The notes beneath the pieces were generated by a model that did no database searches, was not told where the DNA came from, and saw only the letters and a list, made by a program, of their open reading frames with translations. 64,000 bases of DNA from Bacteroidota bacterium (GTDB lineage: Bacteria; Bacteroidota; Bacteroidia; NS11-12g; UBA955), in NCBI GenBank assembly GCA_963169345.1, contig CAUJCT010000034.1, positions 87,622-151,621 on the forward strand, read 5' to 3'. The translations under genes were made by a program, and so were the position numbers. Below, in pieces: positions 20,081 to 29,828 of the stretch; the stretch's first letter is position 1, and every line of letters begins with the position of its first letter.

Positions 20081-20686
20081 TTAATCGTCTTCCTCTCCGG
20101 ATTCTGGAGCACTCATCTCTTCCATTGGTGGGCGCTTTATTTGTAATTCTTGTGCTAATGTCTCAACGCGTTTTTGAGCTCTGTCATAAGCCATGTCTGT
20201 TTCTATGACTGGCCTCTGAACCATTGTTGCAAAATCAAATAACTTTAGAACATCTTCTTTTTCCTTTTTAAAATAAGTCAAAAAAGTTTCCTTTTTATAA
20301 TCTTTGCTGTAAGCAGATTCTTTCAGTGTTTTCAGTTGAATGTACAACTCTTCTAATTCCATCACTATAGGTTTAAAGCTGTCAGCTGCTTTCTTGTATA
20401 ACTTGCCATAATTCTTATATTCATCCAGAAGCAAAGCAGTTTCAGGTGTCATTATGATTTTATTTTCAACATAATGATTTTGTAAATAAAGCAAATTGTG
20501 CTCTATGATGTCCTTTCTTTCCTGAATTTCAGCAAGATTAACCTGGTCTATCCACGATCTGACAGTATTTAATCTGGATTGTAGTGTATCCAGCATTTGT
20601 AGCTCTGCCTGAACCTCATAATCAGCCTTATGACCTCCTTTACAAGCTGAAATAACTATTAACAATAATGATAAATATTTGAACAT
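20081..20686 (-). CDS. hypothetical lipoprotein
   Basis: ORF 20081-20746; lipobox at MFKYLSLLLIVISACKGG argues for a start at 20686. Confidence 0.65.
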   Translation of the reverse strand: MFKYLSLLLIVISACKGGHKADYEVQAELQMLDTLQSRLNTVRSWIDQVNLAEIQERKDIIEHNLLYLQNHYVENKIIMTPETALLLDEYKNYGKLYKKAADSFKPIVMELEELYIQLKTLKESAYSKDYKKETFLTYFKKEKEDVLKLFDFATMVQRPVIETDMAYDRAQKRVETLAQELQIKRPPMEEMSAPESGEEDD

Positions 20687-20736
20687 GAGTGCAAAATTAA
20701 TTGATTTTATTATAGTTTTGAGCACACTTCCAATTA

Positions 20737-21972
20737 TTGTTAACAAAGGCGGATTTAAAAAAAGTTAGGGAGATAGTTTTTCTCAAAGATGTGTTTTTCA
20801 TAGCCATTTCTGCTTTTGGTGGTCCTGAAATGCACATCGCACTGTTTATGCGTAAACTGGTGCAGGAGAAACGCTACTTATCTGAAAGTGATCTTTTGGA
20901 ATTGAATAGTCTGTGCCAAATATTACCTGGCCCCTCTTCCACTCAAACACTTACTGCTGTGGCTTTTAAACTGGGTGGACCTCGTCTTGCTTTCCTGGCT
21001 CTAATGATATGGATTTTACCGGCAACCTTGCTGATGTCCATCTTTGCCATTTCAACCGGATACGTCGAACCAAAAGTCTTCAGGTATATTGGTCCAATGG
21101 CTCTTGGATTCATTATCACTGCAGCCATCAATATGTCGAAGTTATTGAAAAAAGATACAGTCAATATTGCCCTTACTATTGCTGCAGCTGTTCTCTCTGT
21201 AGTGTTTCGCTCACCATTTGCTTTCCCGGTTTTCCTTCTGCTGGGTGCAATGGCTACTGTTCACTTTGGCTCTAAAGATTTTATTCCCAATAACAAACCG
21301 CTTCTCAATATCAGATGGGCTAATCTGACTTTAATGGTTTTAATTCTTGTAACTGTGGCTGCTTTGGGTGCTTTTACCAAGAAAAATTTTCCTCAGATTT
21401 CTCAGCCTGTCCGATTGTTCGAAAATACTTACCGTATGGGTTCTATGGTCTTTGGAGGAGGCAATGTCTTGTATTCGATGGTATTGACCGAATTTGTTGA
21501 ATACAAACACAAACAATACCTCACGCTTCAGGAGTTTAATACCGGTTTGGGTTTGTTACAGGCCGTTCCTGGTCCCACTTTTACTATCGCAACTTTTGCC
21601 AATGGTATCGCTATGAAAAAGCTGGGCTATGGTATAGATGGTCAGTTGATTGGTTGTGCCATTGGAACTATCGCTATATTTTTACCCGGAACACTACTCA
21701 TCTTTTTTGTATACCCAATTTGGAATCAACTTAAAACCTATCCAATCGTCTACAGGTCACTTGATGGAATAATATCTGTTTCTATTGGATTCCTGTGGTC
21801 GGCTGCCATATTTTTGATTTTGCCGTATTTTCTGCATCCCCGGTCGCATTTTGATGGTTATCAGTGGGAACCTTTGCTGGTATTTGGAATTACTTTATTA
21901 TATTTGCATTACAAGAAACTGCCGGCATTTTTACTTGTTATTGTAACAATATTGGCAGGGTATCTGTTGTAA
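20737..21972 (+). CDS. chromate transporter family protein (long-chain)
   Basis: AFGGPEMHIALFMRKLV...LPGPSSTQTLTAVAF repeated in the C-half as FGGGNVLYSMVLTEFV...QAVPGPTFTIATF; TTG start. Confidence 0.9.
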   Translation: MLTKADLKKVREIVFLKDVFFIAISAFGGPEMHIALFMRKLVQEKRYLSESDLLELNSLCQILPGPSSTQTLTAVAFKLGGPRLAFLALMIWILPATLLMSIFAISTGYVEPKVFRYIGPMALGFIITAAINMSKLLKKDTVNIALTIAAAVLSVVFRSPFAFPVFLLLGAMATVHFGSKDFIPNNKPLLNIRWANLTLMVLILVTVAALGAFTKKNFPQISQPVRLFENTYRMGSMVFGGGNVLYSMVLTEFVEYKHKQYLTLQEFNTGLGLLQAVPGPTFTIATFANGIAMKKLGYGIDGQLIGCAIGTIAIFLPGTLLIFFVYPIWNQLKTYPIVYRSLDGIISVSIGFLWSAAIFLILPYFLHPRSHFDGYQWEPLLVFGITLLYLHYKKLPAFLLVIVTILAGYLL

Positions 21973-21982
21973 TAAAGATATC

Positions 21983-22636
21983 ATGTTTAAAAAGCTCCTC
22001 ATACTGCTTTGTTTTATTCAGTCTTTTAACCTCGTTGGTCAAACTCCCAAAACCAATCCGGATAGCGGACTCATTCAGTTTTCTGGTTTACTTCTCTCTT
22101 CAGATAGTATTTATCCCATTCCGTTTGCTACCATTCACGTGGTTGGTAAACCTTACGGGACTTATTCTAACCTGGAAGGTTACTTTTCTTTCCCGGCTCG
22201 AAAAGGTGATACAATAGTATTTACACATGTCGAGTTTCAGGAAACCAGACTGGTTATTCCGGATACATTGCATGACTATAAATACAGCGTTGTCAAATTA
22301 ATGACTAAGGATACTTTCTACTTTGCCGGTGCTATGATTATTGCCATGCCACCCAGAGCAACATTTGATTATTTGTTTGTAACCAAGGAAATACCAAATG
22401 ATGATTTGCAAAGGGCTAAAGACAACCTGCAAAGAGAAGATCTCAAAGATCAGGCCGCCAGTTTGACCGGCTCTGATGCTTCTGAAGCTTATAAATTAAT
22501 GGCTCAGATGTATTCTCAGAGACCTTATTACAATACTGGTCAGATTCCACCTATGAATATCATGAACCCCTTTGCCTGGGCCCAATTCTTTGAAGCTTGG
22601 AAACGCGGAGATTATAAAAAGAAAAAGAAAAAATAG
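21983..22636 (+). CDS. carboxypeptidase-regulatory-like domain protein, secreted
   Basis: Signal peptide; VVGKPYGTYSNLEGYFSFPARKGDTIVFTHVEFQ. Confidence 0.75.
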   Translation: MFKKLLILLCFIQSFNLVGQTPKTNPDSGLIQFSGLLLSSDSIYPIPFATIHVVGKPYGTYSNLEGYFSFPARKGDTIVFTHVEFQETRLVIPDTLHDYKYSVVKLMTKDTFYFAGAMIIAMPPRATFDYLFVTKEIPNDDLQRAKDNLQREDLKDQAASLTGSDASEAYKLMAQMYSQRPYYNTGQIPPMNIMNPFAWAQFFEAWKRGDYKKKKKK

Positions 22637-22688
22637 CTCAGTTGGTTTTTAAATTATTTGAGCTAAATAGCTTGATGATATTAAATAA

Positions 22689-22715
22689 AAAAAGGACGCC
22701 TAATGGTGTCCTTTT
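22689..22715. terminator. intrinsic terminator between convergent genes
   Basis: AAAAAGGACGCCTAATGGTGTCCTTTTT hairpin flanked by A/T tracts. Confidence 0.8.
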
Positions 22716-22752
22716 TCATTTATAGTTGAGGTGTTTTTAGTCAATGATACGA

Positions 22753-23874
22753 TTAATAATTGTTAAGCATCATTGGCATGACAAGCATAACAATTTCTTC
22801 ATCGGCTTCGTTTTCGTTTGGCAACAATAAACCAGCTCTGTTTGGAGTAGACAGACGCAATACGACCTGGTCGTGGTCGATATTGGAAAGTAATTCCAGT
22901 AAGAATCTGGAGTTAAATCCAATTTCAATGTCTTCACCATCGTATTCGCAAGTGCGCTTTTCGTTAGCTTCGTTTGCAAGTTCTATGTCCTCAGCACTGG
23001 CAGCAAGTTCATTGCCGGTAATTTTAATTCTGATCTGGTGAGTGGTTTTGTTAGAGAAGTTGGCCACACGTTTAACCGTTTCTAAGAAGTCGATACGGTT
23101 GATGCCAATGATATTGTTGTTGTCTTGTGGAATAACAGCTTTGTAATCAGGGTATTTTTCGTCAATTAAACGACAAGATAACTTCAGGTTTTCTGTTGTA
23201 AAGAAAACATTCGATTTATTAAAATCTATTTGAATTGGTGTTACATCATTGGTTAATGATGATTTTAACAAATTAAGTGCTTTTTTTGGCAGAATGAAAG
23301 TGTGCTCCAAGCCAGGTTTTACATCGTTTCTGGTCAATTTAACCAAACGATTGGCGTCGGTTGCAACAAAGTTAACGCTGTCTTTATTTAGTTCAACAAA
23401 AACACCGGTTAAATTCAGTCTGAGATCGTCGTTACCGGTTGCAAACAGTGTTTTGCTGATACATCTCAACAAAACATTTGAAGGCATTGAAAAGGAGTTT
23501 TCTGAATCAATTTCAGGCACCTTTGGGAAATCAGAACCACTTTGACCGGCTAATTTGTATCGGCCGAAAGCAGTGCTCAGTTCTATCATGTAAGTTTCTT
23601 CATTGACAGTGAAGGTAATAGGCTGCTCGTTCAGCATTTTTACTGTGTCAATGAGAAGCTTGGATGGTATAGCTACCAGAATGTCTTCTTTGGATTCTAC
23701 CTTTAAGCTGGTAGACATGGAAGTCTCTAAATCGGTGGTTGATATGGTCAGGTTGCCGCCTTTAATGTCGAAGAGGAAGTTGTCCAAAATCGGAAGAACC
23801 GGTTTAGATACAATTGCCCCACTCACTCTCGTTAAATGTTCCAGTAATTCAGGTGCCGCTACAATAAATTTCAT
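22753..23874 (-). CDS. dnaN: DNA polymerase III subunit beta
   Basis: MKFIVAAPELLEHLTRVSGAIVSKPVLPILDNFLF...; ends in VMPMMLNNY. Confidence 0.96.
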   Translation of the reverse strand: MKFIVAAPELLEHLTRVSGAIVSKPVLPILDNFLFDIKGGNLTISTTDLETSMSTSLKVESKEDILVAIPSKLLIDTVKMLNEQPITFTVNEETYMIELSTAFGRYKLAGQSGSDFPKVPEIDSENSFSMPSNVLLRCISKTLFATGNDDLRLNLTGVFVELNKDSVNFVATDANRLVKLTRNDVKPGLEHTFILPKKALNLLKSSLTNDVTPIQIDFNKSNVFFTTENLKLSCRLIDEKYPDYKAVIPQDNNNIIGINRIDFLETVKRVANFSNKTTHQIRIKITGNELAASAEDIELANEANEKRTCEYDGEDIEIGFNSRFLLELLSNIDHDQVVLRLSTPNRAGLLLPNENEADEEIVMLVMPMMLNNY

Positions 23875-23971
23875 AAGAATGTTATTCCTTTATATAATTT
23901 GCGAAAGTAGACAGACCCTATTGGGTTATATTCACAATATTTTGCGTTTTATTCACAAACTCAGCTAATTT

Positions 23972-25375
23972 TCAATTGTTGAAAATCTTGCCCGGATTCA
24001 GAATGCCTTTAGGGTCAAAGGCTTGTTTGATGCCTTTCATGATGTTGAAGTGTGCTTCTTTCATCACAATCGACATATAGGGTTTTTGAACCAATCCAAT
24101 GCCGTGTTCGCCACTTATAGTGCCACCCAGTGCTTTACATTTTTCAAAGATTTTTGTAATAGCTTCCGGTAATTGGTTTTGCCAGATGTCTTCGCTTAAG
24201 TCGTTTTTCAGAATATTGACATGTAAATTCCCATCACCTGCGTGTCCATAACACACCGCTTCAAATCCATACGATTCTGAAATCTGCATAACATATTCGT
24301 AAAGTTCAGGTAAATTTCCTCGGGTAACTACTGTGTCTTCTTCTTTATAAATCGATTGTCTTTTCACCACTTCTCCAATTGAACGCCTGATTTTCCATAA
24401 TTTTTCTATTGTTTCACTGTCGTCTGCCATCAGAACTTCCAAGACCTGATGATTTTCCAAAACATTGTAAATAACTTCACATTGTGGCATTAATGCTGTT
24501 TCTTCAAAGGCATCTACTTCAATTAGTAAATAGGCATTTTCTTCTTTTTGCTCAAATGAAATGTTTTGATGCTGTACAGATAGTTTCACACCTTTTCGGT
24601 CCATGAATTCAATGGCAGAAGGTTGAACACCTGCTTTAAAAATGGATGAAACACATGCGCAGGCTTCTGTGGCCGACGCAAAACTGGCCAGCATCAAGGA
24701 TCTGAAAGGCGGGTAGGGCAGGAGCTTGACAACAATTTTTGTGATGATGCCCAATGTGCCTTCGCTGCCTACCATTAATTGTGTCAGATTATATCCGGTC
24801 GAATTTTTCAAAACATTGGCTCCGGTCCAAATAACTTCCCCATCCGACAATACCATTTCAAGATTTAAAATATAATCACGGGTAGTGCCATATTTTACGC
24901 ATCGTGGTCCGCCGCTGCTGTGTGCCACATTTCCTCCAATTGTGCAACTGCCTTTACTGGCTGGATCAGGTGGATAAAACATGCCTTTTTCCTGAACTGC
25001 AAGTTGCAATTGTTCATTGATAACTCCGGGCTCAAGTACAGCCTGGTAATTGATGTCATCAATCTGAATAATGCGATTCATTTTTTCGAAACTAATCACT
25101 ACTCCGCCATGTACAGGTAAACAAGCGCCGCTGAGTCCCGTTCCGGCTCCCCGGGAAGTCAGTGGAATGGTATTTTCAAAACAGATTTTTGCAATTTGTG
25201 AAACTTGTTCTGTGTTTTCGGGAATCAGAACCAACTCCGGCAAATAAACAAAATCTTCAGTATGATCTTTACCGTATACTTTAAGCGTTTCAGGCTCAGT
25301 TATACTTCTGTCCTGACCGGTTACAGAAATTAAAGACTGAATGATGGTGGAATTGAGTTTCCCAAAATTGGACAT
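23972..25375 (-). CDS. FAD-linked oxidase (GlcD/D-lactate dehydrogenase-like)
   Basis: LTSRGAGTGLSGACLPVHGGVVIS; GEHGIGLVQKPYM. Confidence 0.92.
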   Translation of the reverse strand: MSNFGKLNSTIIQSLISVTGQDRSITEPETLKVYGKDHTEDFVYLPELVLIPENTEQVSQIAKICFENTIPLTSRGAGTGLSGACLPVHGGVVISFEKMNRIIQIDDINYQAVLEPGVINEQLQLAVQEKGMFYPPDPASKGSCTIGGNVAHSSGGPRCVKYGTTRDYILNLEMVLSDGEVIWTGANVLKNSTGYNLTQLMVGSEGTLGIITKIVVKLLPYPPFRSLMLASFASATEACACVSSIFKAGVQPSAIEFMDRKGVKLSVQHQNISFEQKEENAYLLIEVDAFEETALMPQCEVIYNVLENHQVLEVLMADDSETIEKLWKIRRSIGEVVKRQSIYKEEDTVVTRGNLPELYEYVMQISESYGFEAVCYGHAGDGNLHVNILKNDLSEDIWQNQLPEAITKIFEKCKALGGTISGEHGIGLVQKPYMSIVMKEAHFNIMKGIKQAFDPKGILNPGKIFNN

Positions 25376-25383
25376 GCAGCAAA

Positions 25384-25805
25384 GTTAGAAATTTAAAAGT
25401 ATAGAGCAAGAAGGAAGGCTGAATAGCTGAAAGGCTGAATAGCTTCGCTGTTAAGTCGTGGAGTTGTTAAGTCGTTAAGTCGTATTGTTAATCGACAAGC
25501 ATTATGATTTTCTAAATATATGTCTCGAAACATTTTTGTAGCTTCCGTAGGCGTCGTCGATTTATCGCGACGCTCTTTTAAAGTTAAGTCGTATGAATAG
25601 CTGAATAGCTTCGCTGTTAAGTCGTGGAGTTGTTAAGTCGTTAAGTCGTTGGGCTTGAGGATAAACTTAAAGTTTATCCTCAAGCCAATATCTGCGTATT
25701 CCGTTTGCGCAAGCAAACCCTTGCCGTGTCAAAGACAAAACACATTTTCTGTGTGTTCGGCGTGTTCCTTCCTTGTTCTGCGATCTACCTCCCCATACTG
25801 CAATC
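25384..25805. repeat. dispersed low-complexity intergenic repeat, locus B (inverted relative to locus A)
   Basis: TTAAGTCG arrays, GCTGAATAGCTGAAAGGCTGAATAGCTTCGCTG, CATTTTTGTAGCTTCCGTAGGCGTCGTCG and TCTGTGTGTTCGGCGTGTTCCTTCC match the reverse complement of locus A; 17-bp perfect stem at 25652-25686. Confidence 0.85.
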
Positions 25806-25822
25806 TACCTCCTGAAACTGCA

Positions 25823-26203
25823 TTAATAACTATAACTCCTGCTGTAATTCGTGCTGTCTACATTCCATTGTAAAATAACCTCTGCATGGTCGTATTCACT
25901 GTGCCTGTCAAATTTTGAAAACCAGGCTTCTTCTATCTGCGACTCACCAGGATTCAAACTGGCATATACTACACTTGAGGTTTCTATAATCACTCCACCG
26001 CGCTTTATTTTAATATATACCCAGCAGCCTCCGGTAAATTGAGCATTGTTTTTAACTGTCAATTGAAGCTTTGCAAATCCACCACTCAAATTGTCAAGTT
26101 TAGTACATTGAGTTATGGAAAATGCATTATAGTTACTGACTCCATCTGAAGAACAAGACAGAAATGTAAATGCAATTAATGTGAAATAGAATAGTTTTTT
26201 CAT
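25823..26203 (-). CDS. hypothetical lipoprotein
   Basis: Lipobox LIAFTFLSCSSDG. Confidence 0.7.
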   Translation of the reverse strand: MKKLFYFTLIAFTFLSCSSDGVSNYNAFSITQCTKLDNLSGGFAKLQLTVKNNAQFTGGCWVYIKIKRGGVIIETSSVVYASLNPGESQIEEAWFSKFDRHSEYDHAEVILQWNVDSTNYSRSYSY

Positions 26204-26299
26204 TCGTGTTTAAAATTGAAATCAAAGATATTTAATATCTAAAAAGGTATTCCAACCGAATTGCAGAGTGGCAATTCCATTTTACGAATCTGGGTTTTT

Positions 26300-26604
26300 A
26301 CTCAACCTGGAAACTTGAATAAAGCTAATTGTTTGAAAATTGCACTTTATTGAAACTGCAATTTAAGGCAATGAAATAGCACTTTTTCACACTATTCAAC
26401 CTGGAAGGTTGAATAAGGAACATCATCTAACAAAACCTGCTTTATTGAAACTGCAATTTAAGGCAATGAAATAGTACTTTTTCGCACTATTCAACCTGGA
26501 AGGTTGAATAAGGAACATCGTCTAACAAAACCTGCTTTATTGAAACTGCAATTTAAGGCAATGAAATAGTACTTTTTCACACTATTCAACCTGGAAGGTT
26601 GAAT
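26300..26604. repeat. 95-bp tandem repeat (two full copies, one 70-bp copy, one degenerate partial copy)
   Basis: CTTTATTGAAACTGCAATTTAAGGCAATGAAATAG... starts at 26345, 26440 and 26535; each copy carries the hairpin ATTCAACC-TGGAA-GGTTGAAT. Confidence 0.92.
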
Positions 26605-26619
26605 TTGTACCACCAAAAT

Positions 26620-27558
26620 TTACTTTCTCTTATAAACCCTAATCCAATCTACTACAAATTCATTCCTCACTGTTTCATAAGGCTTCAGATATTTCAAATA
26701 AGCTTCGTCAAACGCATTGTTCAAGATGATTACCATTGGCTCATCCATCCATTGTCTCAACCTTTTACCCACTTTGATAAAAGCAACCAATCTTCCGTCG
26801 GTGAAAAACTTAATGTAATTTGGTGTCCACTCGCATCCATAAGTGTGAAATAGCGTATCTGTATTATTGGGTAAATTGACTTTCTTGCTCAGGAATCCTC
26901 GTGAAGGACTGCCGGCTTTCCCATAATGAATAGTTGCATATTGATTATTGACATACTTGCCGCTCTTCCTGCCATACATTTCGAAAATGTCTATTTCAGG
27001 TGGCCATTTATTGGCGCCGGTTAACCAGAACGCCGGCCAGGTCGCTGGTCCTTTCGGATTCTTGCTCCTGATTTCAAAGTAACCGTATTTCTGCTGAAAC
27101 GAAATATCCGAATTGATTAGGCCAATAGCAAATGGAATCGTAATACTGCTGTCTCCCGACTTAAATGTTTTTGGCTGGTATTGTCCCCTTAAATGCAGCA
27201 ACCCGTCCTTGGTTTCTATCATCTCGCTTGAATAATATTGATGTGGGTGCTCAGGATGAAATTCTCCCCAGGCCTGACCACGTCTCCATTTTTGCAGGTT
27301 CAATGAATCAAAATTATCTTCAAACGCCAGTTGCCAGACAGCAGTATCGCCTATCACCGGCACTATTCGAGGTTTGTTCTTCTGAAACGAATACTTCATT
27401 TTAAGCATCGAATTCCTGATGCTTAATTTATTCTTGAAGAAATGTGTAGGTATAACTGACTTTTTAGGATTAAGAGGATCTTTAGGCGGCGTATGAATTG
27501 AAACCTGAAGTCCAATGCCGGCTATCAGCAGCAAGGTCGACGGATTGAACATCATCAA
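26620..27558 (-). CDS. glycoside hydrolase family 16 protein
   Basis: WPAFWLTGANKWPPEIDIFEMYG (catalytic ExDxxE motif), CEWTPNYIKFFTDG. Confidence 0.93.
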   Translation of the reverse strand: MMMFNPSTLLLIAGIGLQVSIHTPPKDPLNPKKSVIPTHFFKNKLSIRNSMLKMKYSFQKNKPRIVPVIGDTAVWQLAFEDNFDSLNLQKWRRGQAWGEFHPEHPHQYYSSEMIETKDGLLHLRGQYQPKTFKSGDSSITIPFAIGLINSDISFQQKYGYFEIRSKNPKGPATWPAFWLTGANKWPPEIDIFEMYGRKSGKYVNNQYATIHYGKAGSPSRGFLSKKVNLPNNTDTLFHTYGCEWTPNYIKFFTDGRLVAFIKVGKRLRQWMDEPMVIILNNAFDEAYLKYLKPYETVRNEFVVDWIRVYKRK

Positions 27559-27590
27559 CTATTCATTATCGTTTTCGAATGAAAAACGTA

Positions 27591-28031
27591 TTATTTCTTT
27601 TTGAAGTATATAACGACAGGCGAGCCTTCATAATCCAACTTAACATTCAGGAAATTGTCATCCAGTAAAACAATCTCCGCTGTATCTGTAATGTTTAAAA
27701 TAGTACCGATGAGTTTTTTTCTGCCTTCATAAAACGACCAGCTGGATTCTGTAGAGTCGGTGTTTCCGCTGCAAATATTGGCATTTTCGTATTGCATCAG
27801 CGAACTGTCTTTATAAAATTTATAAGTGTCGTCTTTTTGGCAGGATTCTATAACACCCACATCCCAAATATTTAAACCATTGGCAGTTGCTTTGTACATC
27901 AACCAGGGAGCCGATGTAATGCGTTTCATCTCAACGTCTTCAGGTATTTGAGTAACTTGTGGCTCCTCAACGGTTTTTTTACAGCCAATTGCTGCTAAAG
28001 TCAGGAACGTGAAAATAAGAAGTTTTTTCAT
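27591..28031 (-). CDS. hypothetical lipoprotein, tandem paralogue
   Basis: Lipobox LAAIGCKK; similar architecture to the upstream ORF. Confidence 0.72.
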   Translation of the reverse strand: MKKLLIFTFLTLAAIGCKKTVEEPQVTQIPEDVEMKRITSAPWLMYKATANGLNIWDVGVIESCQKDDTYKFYKDSSLMQYENANICSGNTDSTESSWSFYEGRKKLIGTILNITDTAEIVLLDDNFLNVKLDYEGSPVVIYFKKK

Positions 28032-28492
28032 GGATGTATAAAAGTAATTGTTGCCGGTAATCCGCTGTATTCAGCATCAAGTTTCATAACATTGTCATCG
28101 AGTTGAATGATAGTTGCAGTGTCATTAAATATGCTGGTGCTGGTTAACTTAACATTCAGAATAATCTTTGTGTCATTGTCAAACAACTTGTAAAAACTTA
28201 CAGTTGAATCTGGGTCAGTAGGACTGCATTTGCTGCTCATGTCAAACAATACCAATGAATCATCGGTTCTGAATTTGTATTGGTTGTCTTTGTTACAGGA
28301 AGCAACGAATGGCGTATTCCAAACATCTGTCCCACTGCTCACCAATGTGCTGATTTTCCATGTTTTTGAAGATATCAGCTCCGATTTTGGTTTGCCAGGA
28401 GTATTGTTTTTGTCGTCTTCTTCTTTGTCTTTACAAGCGAATACAAACACTAAACTCGCAATCGTCATTAATAGTAGGGATTGTTTTTTCAT
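28028..28492 (-). CDS. hypothetical lipoprotein, tandem paralogue
   Basis: Lipobox LVFVFACKDK; shares S(A/K)W...ES/ASCxKDxxYKFxxDxSLxxxxxxxxCS with 27591-28031; 4-nt overlap. Confidence 0.72.
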   Translation of the reverse strand: MKKQSLLLMTIASLVFVFACKDKEEDDKNNTPGKPKSELISSKTWKISTLVSSGTDVWNTPFVASCNKDNQYKFRTDDSLVLFDMSSKCSPTDPDSTVSFYKLFDNDTKIILNVKLTSTSIFNDTATIIQLDDNVMKLDAEYSGLPATITFIHP

Positions 28493-28542
28493 AACTAAAA
28501 CAAATATAGGCTTTTTTTACTTTATTTTGCAAGTTTATTGCA

Positions 28543-29268
28543 ATGCCCTGGTTTAAAGAATGGTTCAACAGTCCGTATTATCATAAACTCTATGGTAAAA
28601 GAGACCATAAAGAGGCCGAAGAACTGATAAATAAACTGCTGAATTTTATTCAAGCTCCCGCTGATTGGAAATTCCTTGATTTGGCTTGCGGTAAAGGTCG
28701 ACATGCTGCTCAGATTGCCGGTAAAGGTTACGAAACCTATGGCGTAGACCTCAGTCCGGATAGTATAGTTGCAGCTAATGAAATTAAAAAACCTAATCTG
28801 CATTTTGAAGTACACGATATGAGACAAACCTTTAAATCTTCGTATTTCGATGTAGTACTCAATCTGTTTACCAGCTTTGGTTACTTTGATTGCGAAGACG
28901 ACAATATTCTGGCACTAAATGCAGTAAAATCCAATCTGAAATCTAATGGGTTGTTCATTCAGGATTATTTTAATGCCCATAAAGTTGTTGCTACTTTGAA
29001 ACCTAAGGAAACTAAGCTTATTGATGGTATTGAATTTCATATCGAAAAACATATCGAAAATAAAAAAGTGGTAAAAAATATCCGCTTCACTGATAAAGAT
29101 GTCGAATATAGGTTTTGTGAAGTTGTCAGTCTTTTTGACAAAGAAGATTTTGAAAGATTTTATTCAAAAGCAGGATTCGAAATTTTACATGTATTTGGTG
29201 ATTACGCACTCAACGAATTTGATGCCAACAATTCTGACAGACTATTAATTATTTCAAAATCGGTATGA
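28543..29268 (+). CDS. class I SAM-dependent methyltransferase
   Basis: FLDLACGKGRHAAQIAGKGYETYGVDLSP. Confidence 0.9.
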   Translation: MPWFKEWFNSPYYHKLYGKRDHKEAEELINKLLNFIQAPADWKFLDLACGKGRHAAQIAGKGYETYGVDLSPDSIVAANEIKKPNLHFEVHDMRQTFKSSYFDVVLNLFTSFGYFDCEDDNILALNAVKSNLKSNGLFIQDYFNAHKVVATLKPKETKLIDGIEFHIEKHIENKKVVKNIRFTDKDVEYRFCEVVSLFDKEDFERFYSKAGFEILHVFGDYALNEFDANNSDRLLIISKSV

Positions 29269-29828
29269 TGTTGAACCTCGATCAAAGCCTGTATCACCTG
29301 ATAAATCAGACATTGACAAATTCAGTCCTGGATGTGGTGATGTTTTACTTTTCGGAGAAGTATTTCTGGATACCATTTTACATAATAGTAATTGCCCTTT
29401 TGATTAAATCTTATGGTAAAAAATCGACGGTGCTTATATTTTTTCTGGTTCTCTCAGCTGTTCTCTCCGACCGATTTACGAGTGGGTTGATGAAACCATT
29501 TTTTAACCGTACGCGTCCTTGTCATGTCACTGAATTGACACCGCGAATAATCGAAGGTGTGCATTGCAGTGATACCGGCAGTATGGCATCATCTCATGCA
29601 TCTAACCATTTTGCAGTAGCCATATTTATGATTATGCTCTACGGCTGGTCTAAAACATCCAATACTTTGTTCTGGTTGCTTTGGGCTGGTTCTGTTGCCT
29701 ATTCAAGGATATATCTTGGTGTCCATTACCCAAGTGATGTACTGGTAGGAGCCATAGTAGGTGTTTTGCTTGGACTTTTGTGTTTTAAAATGTATTCAAT
29801 CTCAATTAAGAAACTAAAATGGGCGTAA
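29265..29828 (+). CDS. phosphatase PAP2 family membrane protein
   Basis: KPFFNRTRPC, GSMASSHASNHFA, SRIYLGVHYPSDVLVGAIVG. Confidence 0.92.
   Translation: MMLNLDQSLYHLINQTLTNSVLDVVMFYFSEKYFWIPFYIIVIALLIKSYGKKSTVLIFFLVLSAVLSDRFTSGLMKPFFNRTRPCHVTELTPRIIEGVHCSDTGSMASSHASNHFAVAIFMIMLYGWSKTSNTLFWLLWAGSVAYSRIYLGVHYPSDVLVGAIVGVLLGLLCFKMYSISIKKLKWA

Noticed and set aside
4441-25805. Composite transposon bounded by the inverted composite repeats
   Set aside because: The interval holds core genes (holA, queA, dnaN) and no transposase or integrase; the repeats are better explained as dispersed intergenic elements.
26300-26604. Possible CRISPR array
   Set aside because: Repeats are 95 bp and directly adjacent with no unique spacers; no cas genes in the window. 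It is a tandem repeat.
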